Shown here in pieces: positions 45,126 to 54,336 of a stretch of 64,000 nucleotides of DNA. Position 1 is the stretch's first letter; the number at the start of each line of letters is the position of its first letter. The position numbers and the translations under genes are program-made. Source of the stretch: Chloroflexota bacterium (GTDB lineage: Bacteria > Chloroflexota > Dehalococcoidia > Lucifugimonadales > Lucifugimonadaceae); NCBI GenBank assembly GCA_024275195.1, contig JAJRZP010000137.1:1-64000 (forward strand), written 5' to 3'. The notes under the pieces are model-generated. The model was not told the origin of the DNA and did not search any database. It saw nothing but the letters and a program-made list of their open reading frames with translations.

Positions 45126-45524
45126 CTACCAGCCGGGTTCAATTTCACAGCGAAGTTGAAGAATTCTCAGGGCGTCTCGGTGCTTCACTGCCTGCTCACG
45201 ACCGCACAGCGTCACAATGCCTTTGCCCGTGTTGTGTGCTTCGAGCATGATCAACGATGCGTCTGCCACCGAAAGCTCCGGTACGGTTTTCAGCAACGCC
45301 CAGACGACGTAGTCCATCGAATGATGGCTATCGTCGAACAAAACCACCGCCCAGCGATCTTGCCTTCTGGCTCGCGTTTGGTGCGATTCGACTGGAGTGG
45401 GAATCTGATCTGCTTCAGTATTCGCACATCGGGTTCTACCGAGGGGTGTCGCACCATACTTATCGCCCTTGACACCACTCCTCAACGGGGACAGTCTTCT
45501 TCGGCGATTGTTTTCCTTCACCAT
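45126..45524 (-). CDS. clpS: ClpS-type Clp protease adaptor
   Basis: 132 residues from the ATG at 45524. The C-terminal ~80 residues are ClpS: RWAVVLFDDSHHSMDYVVWA, then LIMLEAHNTGKGIVTLCGRE and a final beta-strand LQLRCEIEPG. In canonical ClpS the sequence is (V/I)xLxNDDxxxxxFV, so DD is retained but the N-degron-gating Asn is replaced by Phe (LFDD), as in some divergent members. A basic, disordered 50-residue N-terminal extension precedes it. ClpS delivers N-end-rule substrates to ClpA/ClpC; neither is encoded here. It is divergent from the enolase-superfamily gene with only 31 bp between starts. Confidence 0.82.
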   Translation of the reverse strand: MVKENNRRRRLSPLRSGVKGDKYGATPLGRTRCANTEADQIPTPVESHQTRARRQDRWAVVLFDDSHHSMDYVVWALLKTVPELSVADASLIMLEAHNTGKGIVTLCGREQAVKHRDALRILQLRCEIEPGW

Positions 45525-45555
45525 GATTTTCACTCGATGCGAGGTTTCTTCATAA

Positions 45556-46707
45556 ATGCGAATTACCGACATCAAGCCGTTCCCGGTATGGGTTGGCACA
45601 CGAAACCAAATGCTGGTCAAAGTGGAAACTGATGAAGGCATCTACGGTTGGGGAGAGTCAGGGCTTTCGAGCAGGGAGATCGGTGTCAAGGGTATCGTTG
45701 AACACTACAGGGAGTTCTTGATCGGGCGTGACCCGATGCAACGCGGTGCTCTGTGGCAGGAAATGTATCGTAGCCAGTACTTCGAGGGCGGTCGAACATT
45801 AACGGCAGCGATCTCGGCTATCGATATTGCCCTCTACGACATCGTCGGTAAAAAACTCGGCGTGCCCGTCTACGAACTCCTCGGTGGCAAGCATCGCAAC
45901 TGGGTACCGACATTTGCGACGGGCGGGGGTAATTCGCCAGAAGAAATGATCGATGTCGCCCAGCGAATGACCGCTGAAGGATTCGACTGCTTCCGCCTGC
46001 ACCGTTCGTATCAGCCAGAGGCCGCAGGCACTTACGAACCACGCGAAGCAATCGCCCTTTCAGCCGAGGGGCTTATCAAGGCCCGCGAGGTGCTTGGGAT
46101 GCGACCGGTGATCGGTTACGACTTTCATCACCGCCTCTCAGTAGCCGAGGCCGCATCGTTCTGCCAGATGATGCCGTCTCACACACTCGACTTCCTCGAA
46201 GAGCCGATTCGTGATGAGACGCCTGAGGCATACGAAACACTACGAACGATGACTCCAATGCCCTTCGCCCTCGGGGAGGAGTTCGCATCGAAGTGGCAGT
46301 TCCTCCCATACATCGAAAAAGGCCTTGCCAACTACATCCGTATCGATATCTGCAACGTCGGCGGAATAACCGAGGCAATGAAGGTCGTCGGATGGTCGGA
46401 AGCGCACTACATCGATCTCATGCCACACAACCCTCTCGGCCCAATCTGCGTGGCTGCCACATCGCACATGGCGATGGCAGCAGCCAACTTCTCATGGCTT
46501 GAGATCCGTGAGTCGGCGGGCGAAGACAATGGTTTCTACTCGAAGGAAGTATTCCCGGTTCAGCCGGAAATTGTGCCTGGCCGAGTGACCGTGCTCGACA
46601 AGCCCGGACTCGGGGTCGAAGTCGATGAGGCATCTCTCACGGAGCCATTCCGATTCTCGGAGATGCCTCATTTGAAGCGCAACGATGGATCACACACCAA
46701 TTGGTAG
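45556..46707 (+). CDS. Enolase-superfamily (mandelate racemase/galactonate dehydratase-like) protein A
   Basis: 383 residues. N-terminal capping domain with GIYGWGESGLSSREIGVKG and EMYRSQYFEGGRTLTAAISA; barrel with DIALYDIVGKKLGVPVYELLGG, DCFRLHRSYQPE in place of the usual KxK segment, IGYDFHHRLS and FLEEPIRDETPE for metal binding, ALGEEFASKW, and DLMPHNPLGP supplying the His. This matches the D-galactonate/gluconate dehydratase side of the superfamily, where His residues act as base. It forms a tandem pair with the next gene, from which it differs mainly between about 120 and 160. The substrate is probably a sugar acid or similar hydroxy-carboxylate. Confidence 0.88.
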   Translation: MRITDIKPFPVWVGTRNQMLVKVETDEGIYGWGESGLSSREIGVKGIVEHYREFLIGRDPMQRGALWQEMYRSQYFEGGRTLTAAISAIDIALYDIVGKKLGVPVYELLGGKHRNWVPTFATGGGNSPEEMIDVAQRMTAEGFDCFRLHRSYQPEAAGTYEPREAIALSAEGLIKAREVLGMRPVIGYDFHHRLSVAEAASFCQMMPSHTLDFLEEPIRDETPEAYETLRTMTPMPFALGEEFASKWQFLPYIEKGLANYIRIDICNVGGITEAMKVVGWSEAHYIDLMPHNPLGPICVAATSHMAMAAANFSWLEIRESAGEDNGFYSKEVFPVQPEIVPGRVTVLDKPGLGVEVDEASLTEPFRFSEMPHLKRNDGSHTNW

Positions 46708-46802
46708 CTCGTACAAGTGGTTTCTGTTCTTTCCAGAAACGGATGAGCATGCAACAAACGAACCAATAGCGACGCCAGAGACGACCGGAGCAACGAAGCA
46801 AA

Positions 46803-47948
46803 ATGAAAATCACAGACGTAAAGCCATTCGCAGTGTGGGTCGGTCACCGCAACCAGATGCTGGTGAAAATCGAAACAGACGAGGGCATCTACGGCTGGGG
46901 CGAGTCGGGATTCTCTGGCCGTGAACTTGGCGTAAAAGGAATCATCGAGCACTATCGAGAGTTCCTGATCGGTCGCGATCCAATGAAGCGGGGCGCACTC
47001 TGGCAAGAGATGTACCGTAGCCAGTACTTCGAAGGTGGGCGAACCCTCACAGCCGCTATTTCTGCCCTCGATATCGCGCTGTACGACATCGTCGGTAAAA
47101 AACTGGGTGTACCGGTTTACGAACTGCTCGGTGGCAAACACCGCAATTCAGTCCCGGTCTTCGCCACTACTTCACGGCCTTATGGTCAGGAGATGATCGA
47201 TCAAGCGAAAGAGTTCATGGCGCGCGGCATAAACGCATTTCGTCTTTCATACGACCAGATGGATATCCAGAGCGGTGGATTATTCGAGCCACGTGAGTCG
47301 ATTGCCAACTCTGCTGAATGGCTGATCAAAGCACGTGAGCAACTTGGGAATCAGGCGATTCTCGGGGTTGACTATCACCATCGGCTATCACCGGCTGAAA
47401 CTGCCTCTTTTTGTCAGATGATGCCAACACACACACTGGACTTTCTCGAAGAGCCGATTCGTGACGAGTCGCCCGAAGCGTACGAAGCCCTGCGAAAACT
47501 GACGGACGTTCCTTTCGCAATCGGTGAAGAGTTCGCGTCCAAATGGCAGTTCTTACCCTACATCGAGCGCGGCATCACTCAGTACGTGCGAGTAGATATC
47601 TGTAACGTCGGTGGATTTACCGAGTCGATGAAGGTTGCCGGGTGGGCAGAGGCTCACTACATCGATCTCATGCCACACAATCCACTCGGCCCGATCTGCA
47701 CGGCTGCCTCGGTTCATCTGGGGGCAGCGGCTCCGAACTTTGCGTGGCTTGAAGTGAATATGGAAAGGGCAGAAAACCCCGACCTCGAAATATTCCCTGA
47801 GCAAGTCCTGTTTGAAGGAAACGGCTACAGGGTTCCCGACAAGCCGGGCCTGGGCGTTGACGTAGATGAAAGTAAGTTGACCACGCCGTTTGCGTTCTGG
47901 GAAGCGCCACATCCACACCGTGCCGACGGATCGCATACGAACTGGTAA
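46803..47948 (+). CDS. Enolase-superfamily protein B, tandem paralogue of A
   Basis: 381 residues, closely similar to A along the whole length (for example EGIYGWGESGFSGRELGVKG and FLEEPIRDESPEAYEALRKL). The substrate-facing loop at about 120-165 is different (VFATTSRPYGQEMIDQAKEF, INAFRLSYDQMD), so the pair probably diverged in specificity. Catalytic and metal segments GVDYHHRLS, FLEEPIRDE, AIGEEFASKW and DLMPHNPLGP are kept. It starts 96 nt after A and is followed by a terminator-like hairpin. A and B are likely one operon from a recent duplication. Confidence 0.88.
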   Translation: MKITDVKPFAVWVGHRNQMLVKIETDEGIYGWGESGFSGRELGVKGIIEHYREFLIGRDPMKRGALWQEMYRSQYFEGGRTLTAAISALDIALYDIVGKKLGVPVYELLGGKHRNSVPVFATTSRPYGQEMIDQAKEFMARGINAFRLSYDQMDIQSGGLFEPRESIANSAEWLIKAREQLGNQAILGVDYHHRLSPAETASFCQMMPTHTLDFLEEPIRDESPEAYEALRKLTDVPFAIGEEFASKWQFLPYIERGITQYVRVDICNVGGFTESMKVAGWAEAHYIDLMPHNPLGPICTAASVHLGAAAPNFAWLEVNMERAENPDLEIFPEQVLFEGNGYRVPDKPGLGVDVDESKLTTPFAFWEAPHPHRADGSHTNW

Positions 47949-47949
47949 A

Positions 47950-48093
47950 TTACACATACTTTTCTCCTGATGGCTCCTGGCGGGAGCCATCGACGAAGGT
48001 CAGACGTGTCCTGAGTAGGTCGACGGGTTGAGGGTGTGACCGGCTGACAAAATCAACTTCCAGATCGCAAACTTGGCAAGTGATCTCGGACAA
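47950..48093 (-). CDS. Possible 47-residue CxxC protein
   Basis: A minus-strand TTG at 48093 opens SEITCQVCDLEVDFVSRSH, then VDLLRTRLTFVDG, ending at 47950 just past the enolase B stop. One CxxC and a soluble, charged composition suggest a small metal-binding protein, but there is no ribosome site, and the hairpin at 47969-47991 lies within it. It may be chance. Confidence 0.25.
   Translation of the reverse strand: MSEITCQVCDLEVDFVSRSHPQPVDLLRTRLTFVDGSRQEPSGEKYV
47969..47991 (+). terminator. Terminator-like hairpin after the enolase pair
   Basis: GATGGCTCC-TGGCG-GGAGCCATC is a 9-bp perfect stem 20 nt after the stop of enolase B, without a U-run. Confidence 0.45.
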
Positions 48094-48174
48094 CCGCGGG
48101 TCGGCGACTGTTACATTTGGTTGAATCAGGATAGCCCCCAGGAACGACAACGAGCGGAAGGTGCAGAAACGGCA

Positions 48175-48954
48175 ATGACGGTAACTATCGATCTGACTGG
48201 AAAACGCGGGGTAGTCTTCGGGGTTGCAAATCAACGCAGCATTGCATGGGCAATATCAGAGCGACTTGCAGAGGCTGGCGCGGAACTTGCATTCACCTAC
48301 CTCAATGAACGCCTGAAGCAGCCCGTCGAAAAGGCAACTGCGGCTCTCGGAAGTCCGTTGTTGCTTGAGTGCGACGCTACCGATGATGCTCAAGTTCAGG
48401 CAGTCTACGACCGGGTCAAAAACGAGTGGGGCGAGATCGATTTTGTCGTCCACTGTATCGCGTACGCAGAGCGAAACGACCTCGGTGGCGATTTTTCCGA
48501 CACGAACCTTCAAGGGTTCCGAACCGCCCTCGAAACGAGTGCGTACACGCTAATGCCAGTCGTTGGCAAAGCGGCACCTTTATTTGGTGAGTCTGGTGGA
48601 TCTGTCATCACGCTCACATTCGACGCTTCGCAGCGTGTCTACCCCGGATACAACATCATGGGCACGGCAAAGGCGGCACTCGAAAACGAGGCGCGCCAGC
48701 TTGCGGTCGAGTTCGGACCCAGAAATATTCGTGTCAATGCAATCTCAGCGGGACCACTCCCAACCCTCGCTGCGCGCAGTATCCCTGGATTCCGTGACAT
48801 GACCCGGGCACACCGTGAACGTTCGCCGCTCGGACGCAATATCAACCACAAGGAAGTTGCCGACACCGCGTTGTTCTTGCTCAGCGATATGTCGTCCGGC
48901 ATCACCGGGGCGATCATCCCGGTCGACGCTGGCTACGGCATCATTGCGCTCTAA
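48175..48954 (+). CDS. fabI: Enoyl-ACP reductase (FabI type)
   Basis: 259 residues from the ATG at 48175. It has the FabI form of the short-chain dehydrogenase fold: LTGKRGVVFGVANQRSIAWAISERLAEAG at the NADH site, IDFVVHCIAYAERNDLGGDF, and ALETSAYTLMPVVGKAAPLF. The catalytic pair Tyr...Lys is seen in YPGYNIMGTAKAALEN (Tyr-x6-Lys spacing), followed by RVNAISAGPLPTLAAR. It catalyses the final NADH-dependent step of each fatty-acid elongation cycle in the cytoplasm. The next gene is a hotdog-fold protein 13 nt downstream, an operon fit for acyl metabolism. Confidence 0.92.
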   Translation: MTVTIDLTGKRGVVFGVANQRSIAWAISERLAEAGAELAFTYLNERLKQPVEKATAALGSPLLLECDATDDAQVQAVYDRVKNEWGEIDFVVHCIAYAERNDLGGDFSDTNLQGFRTALETSAYTLMPVVGKAAPLFGESGGSVITLTFDASQRVYPGYNIMGTAKAALENEARQLAVEFGPRNIRVNAISAGPLPTLAARSIPGFRDMTRAHRERSPLGRNINHKEVADTALFLLSDMSSGITGAIIPVDAGYGIIAL

Positions 48955-48967
48955 GTCCCACTCGAAA

Positions 48968-49327
48968 ATGACTCCCAGCACAGACGGCCTGGCTATCGGG
49001 CTATCCGCAACCAGAACCCTTCTGGTTGACGAATCCAATGCCTACAGTCCGACTGGTAAAAAAGAACACTCGGTGCTAGCCAGTCCGGCGATGATCATGG
49101 AGATGGAACTGGCGTGTGTCGCTGCCGTGCGCGGTTTTGTAGAAGCCTCAGCCGGATTCCACGTCGATGTCAAACATATCGCCCCGGCGCCGGTTGGTGA
49201 GACCGTGGAAACGACGGCAACGCTGATCAGAATCGACGGCCTTAGGCTGCGTTTCAGGGTTGAGACGAAATTCGGCGAAACCCTCATCGGGGTTGGAATC
49301 CACCGACGGGCGATCGTCCAGAAATAA
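48968..49327 (+). CDS. Hotdog-fold thioesterase-like protein (FlK-type)
   Basis: 119 residues from the ATG at 48968, 13 nt after fabI; the longer track ORF overlaps fabI and is rejected. Pattern: HSVLASPAMIMEMELACVAAV for the central helix, then GFHVDVKHIAPAPVGETVETTATLIRIDG, typical of fluoroacetyl-CoA thioesterase FlK and related hotdog proteins acting on acyl-CoA/ACP. Position after fabI supports a role in acyl-thioester turnover. Substrate unknown. Confidence 0.78.
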   Translation: MTPSTDGLAIGLSATRTLLVDESNAYSPTGKKEHSVLASPAMIMEMELACVAAVRGFVEASAGFHVDVKHIAPAPVGETVETTATLIRIDGLRLRFRVETKFGETLIGVGIHRRAIVQK

Positions 49328-49588
49328 CCTTCGTCGAGCCTAGAGCCACTCTGCAGTACAGCCGGTGCCATTTGAACCAGGGGCGCAAAAGTAGCCGAAT
49401 ATGTTCGACAACCAGAGCCCGCATGACCGCAGCGCAAGATTCCCCGTTGCCGGCAAGATTCTCTCCGTACTAATTCGCTATCGGCGAACAGGGTCCGTCG
49501 TCGACGTGTTGCAGCTCAAACGCGGCAGCCAGTAGCGCCACTCGCACAAACTCGTACAAAAATATCTGGCAGATGAATTACCGGTTCC

Positions 49589-52500
49589 GTGTACGGTGGT
49601 CTTAGTCGCACGCGCACGCAATGGCTCATGTCGAGTCATTCACCCAGAGAGATTCTGTTTTTAGTTGTGAGCAGCAGCCAGCAACACAAAACCAATCGCA
49701 CCCCTACTACGGATGGTGAAGCCACCTCTGAAAGTGCGGTTGATGTTAACCCCACTCCTGTCTCTCAAGTGGACGATCTCACATCCTCAGACCCCGGGCG
49801 AACTCCTCGGAACTCGCTAACAGTTGCCGATCTCGCGGCGCTGGGCGCGTCGAACACATCGACGAGTGTGTTTCAGCGGAACGCAGTGCGGACACTCCGT
49901 GCTGAACTCGGCGTAGATAGCGTCCTGATTATCGATTACATCGACGCGTTCGGCGGCAAAATCGTGCGGGCGGTATCAGGCATCGAGTCGGTCGAACCCG
50001 ACTCTGAACTATGGCTTCCCAATTGGTTGTCGCCTGTCGATGTGAACTCACCGATCAAGCTGGTTGATGTCGATCCATCGCAATTCACATCGATCTCGGC
50101 TCTCGGCGTAGGATCGGAATATCGTTCTGCCCTTGCGCTTGCCATACCGGGGATCACCGGCGCCGTAGGAATGATCGTCGCGCTTTCACGGCGGTCGATC
50201 GAATTTGACGCCTCACATATCGACAAGGCGAAAATAATCGTCAGTCTGTTGAGTCTCTCGGCCTCTCGCTCGAACGCGGTCGCCATTGCTGAAAGAGATG
50301 AATCTCAATTGGCGGCATCGAGGCTGATAACTCGCTCAAATGCAATCGTGGCGTCTGAGGAAAATGACACTGGAAACCCTGAGTCACTACTGATCAATAT
50401 CTCAAATTATCTACAGCCATTTTTCGAGTTCGACGTAATAGCTATTCGGGTTCTGGTCGGTGGCGAGTTCACGACCCGCGATGTGTTGAGTCTCGACCCA
50501 CACGCTGACTATTCAATACCCGCTTCGGGCTCCGGCCTTGACGCCGCCACAGGTGCCTACTCGATCGAATCCCGAGCTTCGGATCTCGCGATGGCGATAA
50601 CGAACAGTCCACGGATCCACGAGCCTGCGAACAGAAATACACCTGAACCGGCATGGAAAGCGGCTGGCATCAAGTCGGTTCTGGCGATCCCGGTGATCGG
50701 CACCACGGGAACAGTTGTTGTTCTTGGATCTAAAAGAACTACCACCTACACGCCTGAAGCGGTTACGGCTGCCAACCGGTTTATTCCTGCGATCACGGCC
50801 GCTCTTGGGGGTAGTATTCACGACTCACTCAAAGCCGTTTCGCGGCAGAAGCGGGTGTCGAAAACTCCGGACTACATCGAATCGATTGCGTCAGCAAACG
50901 AACTCGTATCGGCATGTGGCGTGATTGCAACCCAGATTGCGAATCGTACCGGTGCATCACGCGTGCAGATCGGCTTTTTGGATGAAGAGACTGGTCGTTC
51001 CTATCTGGGATTCGATACAGAGCCTGTAGATGGTTACATCGATCACGGATCGATAGCCCCGGATGAGATCGAACATCTGACCGAGGCCGAAACCGATCAA
51101 GCTGACGGTCAGCAATTCTTGAGTATTCGAACTGCACTGATAGTTTCGGAGCGAACTATCGGATTTGTCGAAGCGACCAGCGGCCAGTCGGGGTTTGATG
51201 CCCACGACATCGCTCAGATCAAAGAGATTACGGCCGCCTGTTCACAGGTCGTGGCAACACTGAAGCAACTTGAACAGGCACAGTCGACACTGATCAAGCT
51301 AGATATGCTGCGGCGTGTCACAGAGCAAATTCGCTCTGATAGCGCCGACAATCCCATCAGCAGCCCCCGTATTGCTTCCCTCATCCGTAACCTGTTCGAA
51401 GCCGACTGGATCTACTTCGGCAGCGTCGATCACGAGAACGATCACTCGACGACCGAAATCACCGACGGACTCGATGTTCCAGAACTCGCGCCCGGGGTAC
51501 GCGTCTCACGGCGATCACTCCTGATTCCATCAACCCTTACCGTGTCCAGTCCTGTCATAATCGACCTCGAATCGGCAGCACCGGGACAAAGAGCGGCAGG
51601 AAGATGGATGTACCGGGCTGGATTACGCTCCGCAGTCTGTGCGCCACTCCGTCTCAACGGGGTGGTATCGACTGTCTTCATGTGTGCTTCTCGAAAACCG
51701 ATGGGTTTCGGCAATTTAGAAAAGAAGATGGCGGCGGCGATAACGTCAGAACTCGAAATTGCGATAGAACGAACTCAGAAATCGCCGGTACAGCCTCACG
51801 CCAGTAAAGGCTCGGTTGAGACCGCTCTGAAACAACCCGTATCGAATCTGGAAACAATTCTCAACCGAGCATCTGTTCTGGTCATGACCGTCGATCGGGA
51901 TGGAATAGTAACTGAAGTCGCTGGTCGAGGAATCGAGGGTTTGAAGCTTGTGCCAGAGCGCCTTCTGGGTCGTGATTTCATCGCGTACTCACGAAAAATC
52001 GATGGCCTCGAGGAATCTCTTTCACAGGCATTGAATGGTAGCTCGAGTCGGATCGAGATCGAGATATTTGGGACGATTCTCGATGCACAGATGGAGCCGA
52101 ACCTTGATGAAAGCGGCGAGGCAGTATCCGTCACCATCATCGTTTCTGATGTTACCGACCGCGTCATCGCAGCACGTACCGAGTCTGCTCTTCAAAGAAT
52201 AAAAGAGGAGAAAGACCGCGCCAACAAGTTCATAGTTTCACTCTCTCACGAGATGAAATCACCTCTAACCACAGTGGTGGCCCTCGCTGATCTTCTTGGA
52301 TTGAACGACAGAGGCAATCTCCACCCTGACCAGATCGAACGAATTAACGTCGTTCAGCAGAACGCTGATCGCCTGACGCTGCTCGTGAACGACTTCCTCA
52401 ATATCTCCAAGATGCAAGCAGGTACGTTCGAAAGTAAACCTTCGAAGTTCCAGATCGCCGAACTCGCCCGCGATCTCGAGACTTCTTTCGAACCCATCGC

Positions 52501-52903
52501 CACCGTGCACGATCAACTGATAACGGTGACAGTACCAGACGAACACCAGTTCGCCACAGCTGATCGCGAACTGCTACGTCAGGCGATAATGAACTTACTC
52601 ACAAATGCCAGCAAATACTCGCCGCCAAAAACGAACGTTTCGCTCGACATCTGGGTAGATGAGCGCGATCTGCGCATCACTGTTACGGATGAAGGTTCAG
52701 GAATCCCCCATGGTGAACGTGACAGTGTGTTCGAGCCATACAGTCAACTCAGCAATCACGACATACAGGGGACTGGAATGGGGCTCGCAATCGTTCAGCA
52801 GATCGTCGAACTGCATCACGGAAAAGTATGGGTCGAAGACGGTGTCGGCGGCGGGACATCGTTCGCCATATGGCTACCTGAAGCGGTCTCCGGTGGCACG
52901 TAG
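49589..52903 (+). CDS. Large soluble multi-GAF/PAS histidine kinase
   Basis: Up to 1104 residues; the GTG at 49589 and ATG at 49628 are both possible starts. No membrane segment is evident. At least four GAF-like domains precede the kinase: about 85-230, 255-410, 430-560 and 575-725, with segments such as AALAIPGITGAVGMIVALSR and GIKSVLAIPVIGTTGTVVVLG. A PAS-like domain follows (about 750-850, VLVMTVDRDGIVTEVAG). HisKA has the phospho-acceptor in FIVSLSHEMKSPLTT, and HATPase_c shows NLLTNASKYSPPKTN and GTGMGLAIVQQIVELHHGKV. The protein must sense intracellular small molecules or redox. No adjacent response regulator, so it is an orphan kinase. Confidence 0.9.
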   Translation: MYGGLSRTRTQWLMSSHSPREILFLVVSSSQQHKTNRTPTTDGEATSESAVDVNPTPVSQVDDLTSSDPGRTPRNSLTVADLAALGASNTSTSVFQRNAVRTLRAELGVDSVLIIDYIDAFGGKIVRAVSGIESVEPDSELWLPNWLSPVDVNSPIKLVDVDPSQFTSISALGVGSEYRSALALAIPGITGAVGMIVALSRRSIEFDASHIDKAKIIVSLLSLSASRSNAVAIAERDESQLAASRLITRSNAIVASEENDTGNPESLLINISNYLQPFFEFDVIAIRVLVGGEFTTRDVLSLDPHADYSIPASGSGLDAATGAYSIESRASDLAMAITNSPRIHEPANRNTPEPAWKAAGIKSVLAIPVIGTTGTVVVLGSKRTTTYTPEAVTAANRFIPAITAALGGSIHDSLKAVSRQKRVSKTPDYIESIASANELVSACGVIATQIANRTGASRVQIGFLDEETGRSYLGFDTEPVDGYIDHGSIAPDEIEHLTEAETDQADGQQFLSIRTALIVSERTIGFVEATSGQSGFDAHDIAQIKEITAACSQVVATLKQLEQAQSTLIKLDMLRRVTEQIRSDSADNPISSPRIASLIRNLFEADWIYFGSVDHENDHSTTEITDGLDVPELAPGVRVSRRSLLIPSTLTVSSPVIIDLESAAPGQRAAGRWMYRAGLRSAVCAPLRLNGVVSTVFMCASRKPMGFGNLEKKMAAAITSELEIAIERTQKSPVQPHASKGSVETALKQPVSNLETILNRASVLVMTVDRDGIVTEVAGRGIEGLKLVPERLLGRDFIAYSRKIDGLEESLSQALNGSSSRIEIEIFGTILDAQMEPNLDESGEAVSVTIIVSDVTDRVIAARTESALQRIKEEKDRANKFIVSLSHEMKSPLTTVVALADLLGLNDRGNLHPDQIERINVVQQNADRLTLLVNDFLNISKMQAGTFESKPSKFQIAELARDLETSFEPIATVHDQLITVTVPDEHQFATADRELLRQAIMNLLTNASKYSPPKTNVSLDIWVDERDLRITVTDEGSGIPHGERDSVFEPYSQLSNHDIQGTGMGLAIVQQIVELHHGKVWVEDGVGGGTSFAIWLPEAVSGGT

Positions 52904-52918
52904 CACAAATGAATCCGT

Positions 52919-54097
52919 CTAGTCGGGGCCACCTGTGGGATCCGATTGAGGCGTGCCAGTCCGAAATTCAAGCAACACTCGAACAATATCCTCGCGAGTG
53001 ACAATTCCGATGACGAAATCGTTGTCCATCACGACCAACTGATTAACCCTGTTTTGATCCATCGATCGAAGTGCTTCTTTGACCGAATCAGACTTCGAAA
53101 TGACTCGCAGACTGTCCGGGTTCATCAACTCGCCAACTGAAACCGAGCCCTTGCGCTCAAGAGGCACTCGATCGAGATCCTGACGAACGACGAAACCGAT
53201 CAACTCACCCTGCCTGGCGACCGGCATCGATGTGAGGGGATTTGCAGGAAGCCCTTGGTGGGTGATCTGCTCTACCGACCAACTGCTTTCTATCATGGGT
53301 GGCATCGGGCGGGTGGCCGTGCCTACTTCAAATCTAAGTGTGTCCATCGACTCGACTGCTCCGATGGGCTGCGTCGGGCGTTGTGCGTTCATTTCGCCAC
53401 GCGCCGACGACATCAGGAACCAACCGATGAGCGCGATCCAGATTCCTCCAACGATATCGCCGTTGATGATCTGGTAAGCCCCCCAACCGATCAGAGCGTA
53501 GAAAACGACTCGGCCAACCAGATAGGCGACTCGCGTTGCTCGCTCGGTATCGCCCGTGAAACTCCACACTGCCGAACGGAGCACTCGCCCACCATCCATT
53601 GGATACCCCGGCAACATGTTGAATCCGGCGACGAGGATGTTCATCCATCCCGTAAAGAAAATAATACCGTGATACAGCTTTACCTGATCTGCATACACCG
53701 GACCAAAGTTGAACCACCACGCGATCAGGACGACACCGATAATCAGCGATACCGCAGGACCGGCAAACGCGATCAAGAACTCGTTACGTGGCCGAGTCGC
53801 ATTGCCCTGAATTTTCGATACACCGCCGAACAGCAGCAACGTGATGCCACGGACTTTCAAACCCTGAGACAGCGCCACAAAAGAGTGCCCAAGCTCGTGA
53901 GCCAGCACTGATGCGAACAGCAGCAAAGTCGTGATTATGCCCGCAAGCCAGTATTGAAAAGTCGACCATGATCCGAAAAACGATGGGTAAGCAGTCGTAG
54001 CCAGTGACCATGTGATGATGGCAACAGCTATCAGCCAGGTCGCATTGATATCGACCGGAATTCCTAAAACCGTAAACAGCTTTATTGAACCACGCAA
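52919..54097 (-). CDS. Site-2 protease-family (M50) intramembrane metallopeptidase with CBS domains
   Basis: 392 residues. About six membrane segments carry HELGH (67-71) as the zinc site and the second metal motif NMLPGYPMDGGRVLR. A cytoplasmic C-terminal pair of CBS domains follows at about 245-385 (MPVARQGELIGFVVRQDLDR and NRVNQLVVMDNDFVIGIVTRED). This is the SpoIVFB-like group 3 S2P, which cleaves regulatory membrane proteins and may be gated by adenine nucleotides at the CBS pair. The TTG start at 54097 lacks a clear ribosome site. Convergent with the histidine kinase gene. Confidence 0.92.
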   Translation of the reverse strand: MRGSIKLFTVLGIPVDINATWLIAVAIITWSLATTAYPSFFGSWSTFQYWLAGIITTLLLFASVLAHELGHSFVALSQGLKVRGITLLLFGGVSKIQGNATRPRNEFLIAFAGPAVSLIIGVVLIAWWFNFGPVYADQVKLYHGIIFFTGWMNILVAGFNMLPGYPMDGGRVLRSAVWSFTGDTERATRVAYLVGRVVFYALIGWGAYQIINGDIVGGIWIALIGWFLMSSARGEMNAQRPTQPIGAVESMDTLRFEVGTATRPMPPMIESSWSVEQITHQGLPANPLTSMPVARQGELIGFVVRQDLDRVPLERKGSVSVGELMNPDSLRVISKSDSVKEALRSMDQNRVNQLVVMDNDFVIGIVTREDIVRVLLEFRTGTPQSDPTGGPD

Positions 54098-54336
54098 CAG
54101 TTCAGAGACTTTCTAGCTCGGTCGTACTACGCCAAATACCTGAGTCGTAACCCTATACGTGTGGGTGGGCAGGGAATGCCTCTATTTCAATAGAGTTACG
54201 AGGAATAAGCACAAATTGGCTCCATGTGAACGGCAGTATCCCCGTGTCGGATTATCATGCACTCGCCGTACTCAATGCCACATATGCCCTACATGGTGCA
54301 AATACCCCCAACACAGATCAGCCTTGGACTAACCCC

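Noticed and set aside
44824-45159. 111-aa plus-strand ORF upstream of archaellin 2
   Set aside because: No hydrophobic core, domain pattern or ribosome site; overlaps the clpS 3' end.
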